A stretch of DNA of 50,183 nt, from the NCBI GenBank assembly GCA_019420305.1, contig JAHZHL010000030.1:1-50183 (forward strand), in the 5' to 3' direction. This DNA comes from Bacillota bacterium (GTDB lineage: Bacteria; Bacillota; Clostridia; Peptostreptococcales; Anaerovoracaceae). A program made the translations under genes and the position numbers. Positions 48,503-50,183 of this stretch are shown here, piece by piece. The number at the start of each line of letters is the position of its first letter. Positions within the stretch are counted from its first letter, which is position 1. Below the pieces are notes generated by a model. It ran no database searches and had not been told where the DNA came from. It saw only the letters and a program-made list of their open reading frames with translations.

Positions 48503-50119
48503 TTATCGTTCATATATAATTGATCCATCCATTACGGTCAGCAATACGTTTGCGGAAATAATTTCAGAAGGATCTACCGTAAACAGATTGCGATCAATTA
48601 CTACAATATCCGCAAATTTTCCTTCTTCTAAAGTCCCAAGTTCTTTTTCTCTTCCAACTCCGTATGCTGAACCGTAGGTATAGCTTCTCAGCACTTCATA
48701 AACAGATAACTTTTCCGTCGGATTCCATCCTCCTTCGGGTTCCCCGTCGTTATGAAGCCTGGTTACGCCTCTGTAAATTTCCAAGAATGGGTTATTGTCT
48801 ACAACTGGACAGTCACTTCCAATCGCAAGAACTCCCGCGGTATCGTACAAGGATTTCAACGGCCAGGTTTTATCCGCACGTTCTTTCCCCAGAGTAATGG
48901 GGTACGGGTTCTCTGAAAATTTTTGTGTCAGCGCAATATGCTCCGGCTGTACAGATGGAATAATTCCCAGTGTCCGAAAACGCGGAAGATCTTCCGGCGA
49001 AAGCATTTCTACATGCTCAATAGCGTGTCGACAGTTGTTTTTGCCGTAGCGAGTTATTGCCTCTTCATAGTAATCCAGCCCCATTCTTGCGGATTTATCC
49101 CCGCAGGAATGCAGTTTGACAGAAAATCCTCTGCGGTGCGCTTCCGGTATCGCCTTGCGAATCGCTTCGGTATCATTTAAAGAGATCCCATAGTTCCCGG
49201 GAGCATCCGCATATTCTTCCAGCACCAGCGCCGTATGAGTTGTACTGACTCCATCCAGAAACTGTTTTAAATGTTCTACGCGAAGTTTCTCTGAGCGATA
49301 TTTCTCCCTCCATTCTTCGATTTGATCCAGATCGCCTAAAAGATCGGGCGCCGCGTGAATACGAACAGTCAGCTCATTATTTTGATCCATATCGCTGTAC
49401 ACTTCGAGGTTTCCCATATTCCCATGGAAGTAGGGCTGAACGTCATTTGTCGAAGTAATTCCATACTGTGCTGCGCCTTTCATATACTCACGGATAATTG
49501 TTTTTTCTTCTTCTGGAGAAAAAACAAAAGCATGTTTTGTAATCAGTCCAGAGGCAGATTCGTAAAAAAATCCCGTCGGCTCTCCGTTTTCGTCTCTTGC
49601 GATCTCTCCACCGAATGGATCCGGCGTATCTCTGGTAACTCCTGCAATTTCTAATGCCCGACTATTTGCCCATACTCCGTGCGCTTCCGCATTGACAAGA
49701 CACACCGGGCGATCTGGAAAATATAGATCCAGAGATTCTTTTGTAGGAAGTTTCTTATTTTCCCAAAAGACGTGATACCAACTGAATCCCCGAACCCATC
49801 CATCCTTGTCCGGAGCTGCATCCGCTGCCTCTTTCACCATATAAGCCGCTTCTTCTTCTGATTTAGCATCTGCCAGATTCACATAAGTTTTAAACATTCC
49901 CGCCATCAAAAGATGGGTATGGCTATCGTGAAATCCGGCCATAACCAGCTTGTCTTCAAACTTCCTCACTATAGTCTCTTCTGATTTCCATTCTTCAAAA
50001 TCCATTCCCTTTCCAACTTCAAGAATTCGATTTCCTTTTGTCGCGACAAAGCCGGGAAAGGGTTCTTCCGCAATGCTGTCAAAAACAGCATCACTTACAA
50101 TGATCAAATCAGCTTTCAT
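48503..50119 (-). CDS. YtcJ-type amidohydrolase (family 3), paralogue B
   Basis: A 538-residue relative of the enzyme at 45001. Metal motif FHDSHTHLLMA, FLDGVSTTHTALVLEEYADA, KLHSCGDKSARM, HAIEHVEMLSPEDLPRF and AIGSDCPVVDNNPFLE. The start at 50119 follows GGAGG at 6 bases; the GTG two codons before is too close to that site. By eye well under half of residues match paralogue A, so a different substrate is likely. The upstream promoter is beyond the window; 50126-50183 shows only a short AGACC/GGTCT stem. Confidence 0.88.
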   Translation of the reverse strand: MKADLIIVSDAVFDSIAEEPFPGFVATKGNRILEVGKGMDFEEWKSEETIVRKFEDKLVMAGFHDSHTHLLMAGMFKTYVNLADAKSEEEAAYMVKEAADAAPDKDGWVRGFSWYHVFWENKKLPTKESLDLYFPDRPVCLVNAEAHGVWANSRALEIAGVTRDTPDPFGGEIARDENGEPTGFFYESASGLITKHAFVFSPEEEKTIIREYMKGAAQYGITSTNDVQPYFHGNMGNLEVYSDMDQNNELTVRIHAAPDLLGDLDQIEEWREKYRSEKLRVEHLKQFLDGVSTTHTALVLEEYADAPGNYGISLNDTEAIRKAIPEAHRRGFSVKLHSCGDKSARMGLDYYEEAITRYGKNNCRHAIEHVEMLSPEDLPRFRTLGIIPSVQPEHIALTQKFSENPYPITLGKERADKTWPLKSLYDTAGVLAIGSDCPVVDNNPFLEIYRGVTRLHNDGEPEGGWNPTEKLSVYEVLRSYTYGSAYGVGREKELGTLEEGKFADIVVIDRNLFTVDPSEIISANVLLTVMDGSIIYER

Positions 50120-50183
50120 TTTCACCCTCCTCGTATTATAAAGTAGTAGTGTTTATAGACCCTCTCCAAGGTCTGTATGCTAT

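Overview
The window looks like the chromosome of an anaerobic, spore-forming, Gram-positive Clostridia species. The evidence is a cotJ spore-coat operon, spoIIGA-sigE, desulfoferrodoxin, a Gram-positive LexA/SOS box, consensus sigma-A promoters and AGGAGG-type ribosome binding sites. I cannot name a genus from the sequence. Several sigma-54 (-24/-12) promoters and PAS-type sigma-54 activators suggest an amino acid/amine-using gut or sediment fermenter.

Layout. (1) Positions 1 to about 4335 are the end of a Tn1549-like integrative conjugative element: coupling protein VirD4 (frameshifted), PcfB, DUF5348 and a DUF6017 replication-type protein. It appears to have landed in the 3' end of cotJC. 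(2) 4155-6475: cotJABC, then a LrgAB-type membrane pair. (3) 6568-10120: a metal locus that resembles a ferrosome (fez) cluster, with a P1B-type ATPase with an Arg-rich N-terminus, a DUF6110 membrane protein, a Fur-like regulator and a divergent DtxR-family regulator. (4) 10225-12719: a polar amino-acid ABC importer. (5) 12720-15456: an AT-rich island with a secreted lectin/BACON/papain-fold protein and an XRE regulator. (6) 15585-25461: an NhaC-family transporter, a metallophosphoesterase, the metF/activation protein/metH methionine-synthesis operon, deoC, an MBL-fold hydrolase, a phosphonoacetate-hydrolase-like enzyme and a 37-residue small protein with its own consensus promoter. (7) 25522-28500: sigE, spoIIGA, and rplT-rpmI-infC with an attenuating leader and an AUU start on infC. 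(8) 28462-31102: a second NhaC-family gene, desulfoferrodoxin and thioredoxin.

The right third is the most unusual part. Three sigma-54 promoters (32934, 43863 and 48068) drive three metabolic operons. The first, beside a PAS/AAA+ activator with tandem upstream palindromes, encodes a CoA-acylating aldehyde dehydrogenase and a class III aminotransferase and resembles a taurine-type route. The second runs NhaC-type transporter, sigma-54 activator, ureA-B-C-E-F-G-D. Its activator carries an in-frame amber codon exactly where the conserved Trp of the W-x-G-N-V-R-E-L motif should be. The third pairs a close NhaC paralogue with a YtcJ-type amidohydrolase. A second YtcJ-type amidohydrolase with a Cys-rich DUF6485 protein lies at the right edge.

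These operons suggest a nitrogen/carbon scavenging system: NhaC-type carriers bring in amide or ureide compounds, amidohydrolases open them, urease releases ammonia, and sigma-54 controls the set. The substrates are unknown, and the link is inferred from gene order and shared promoter type.
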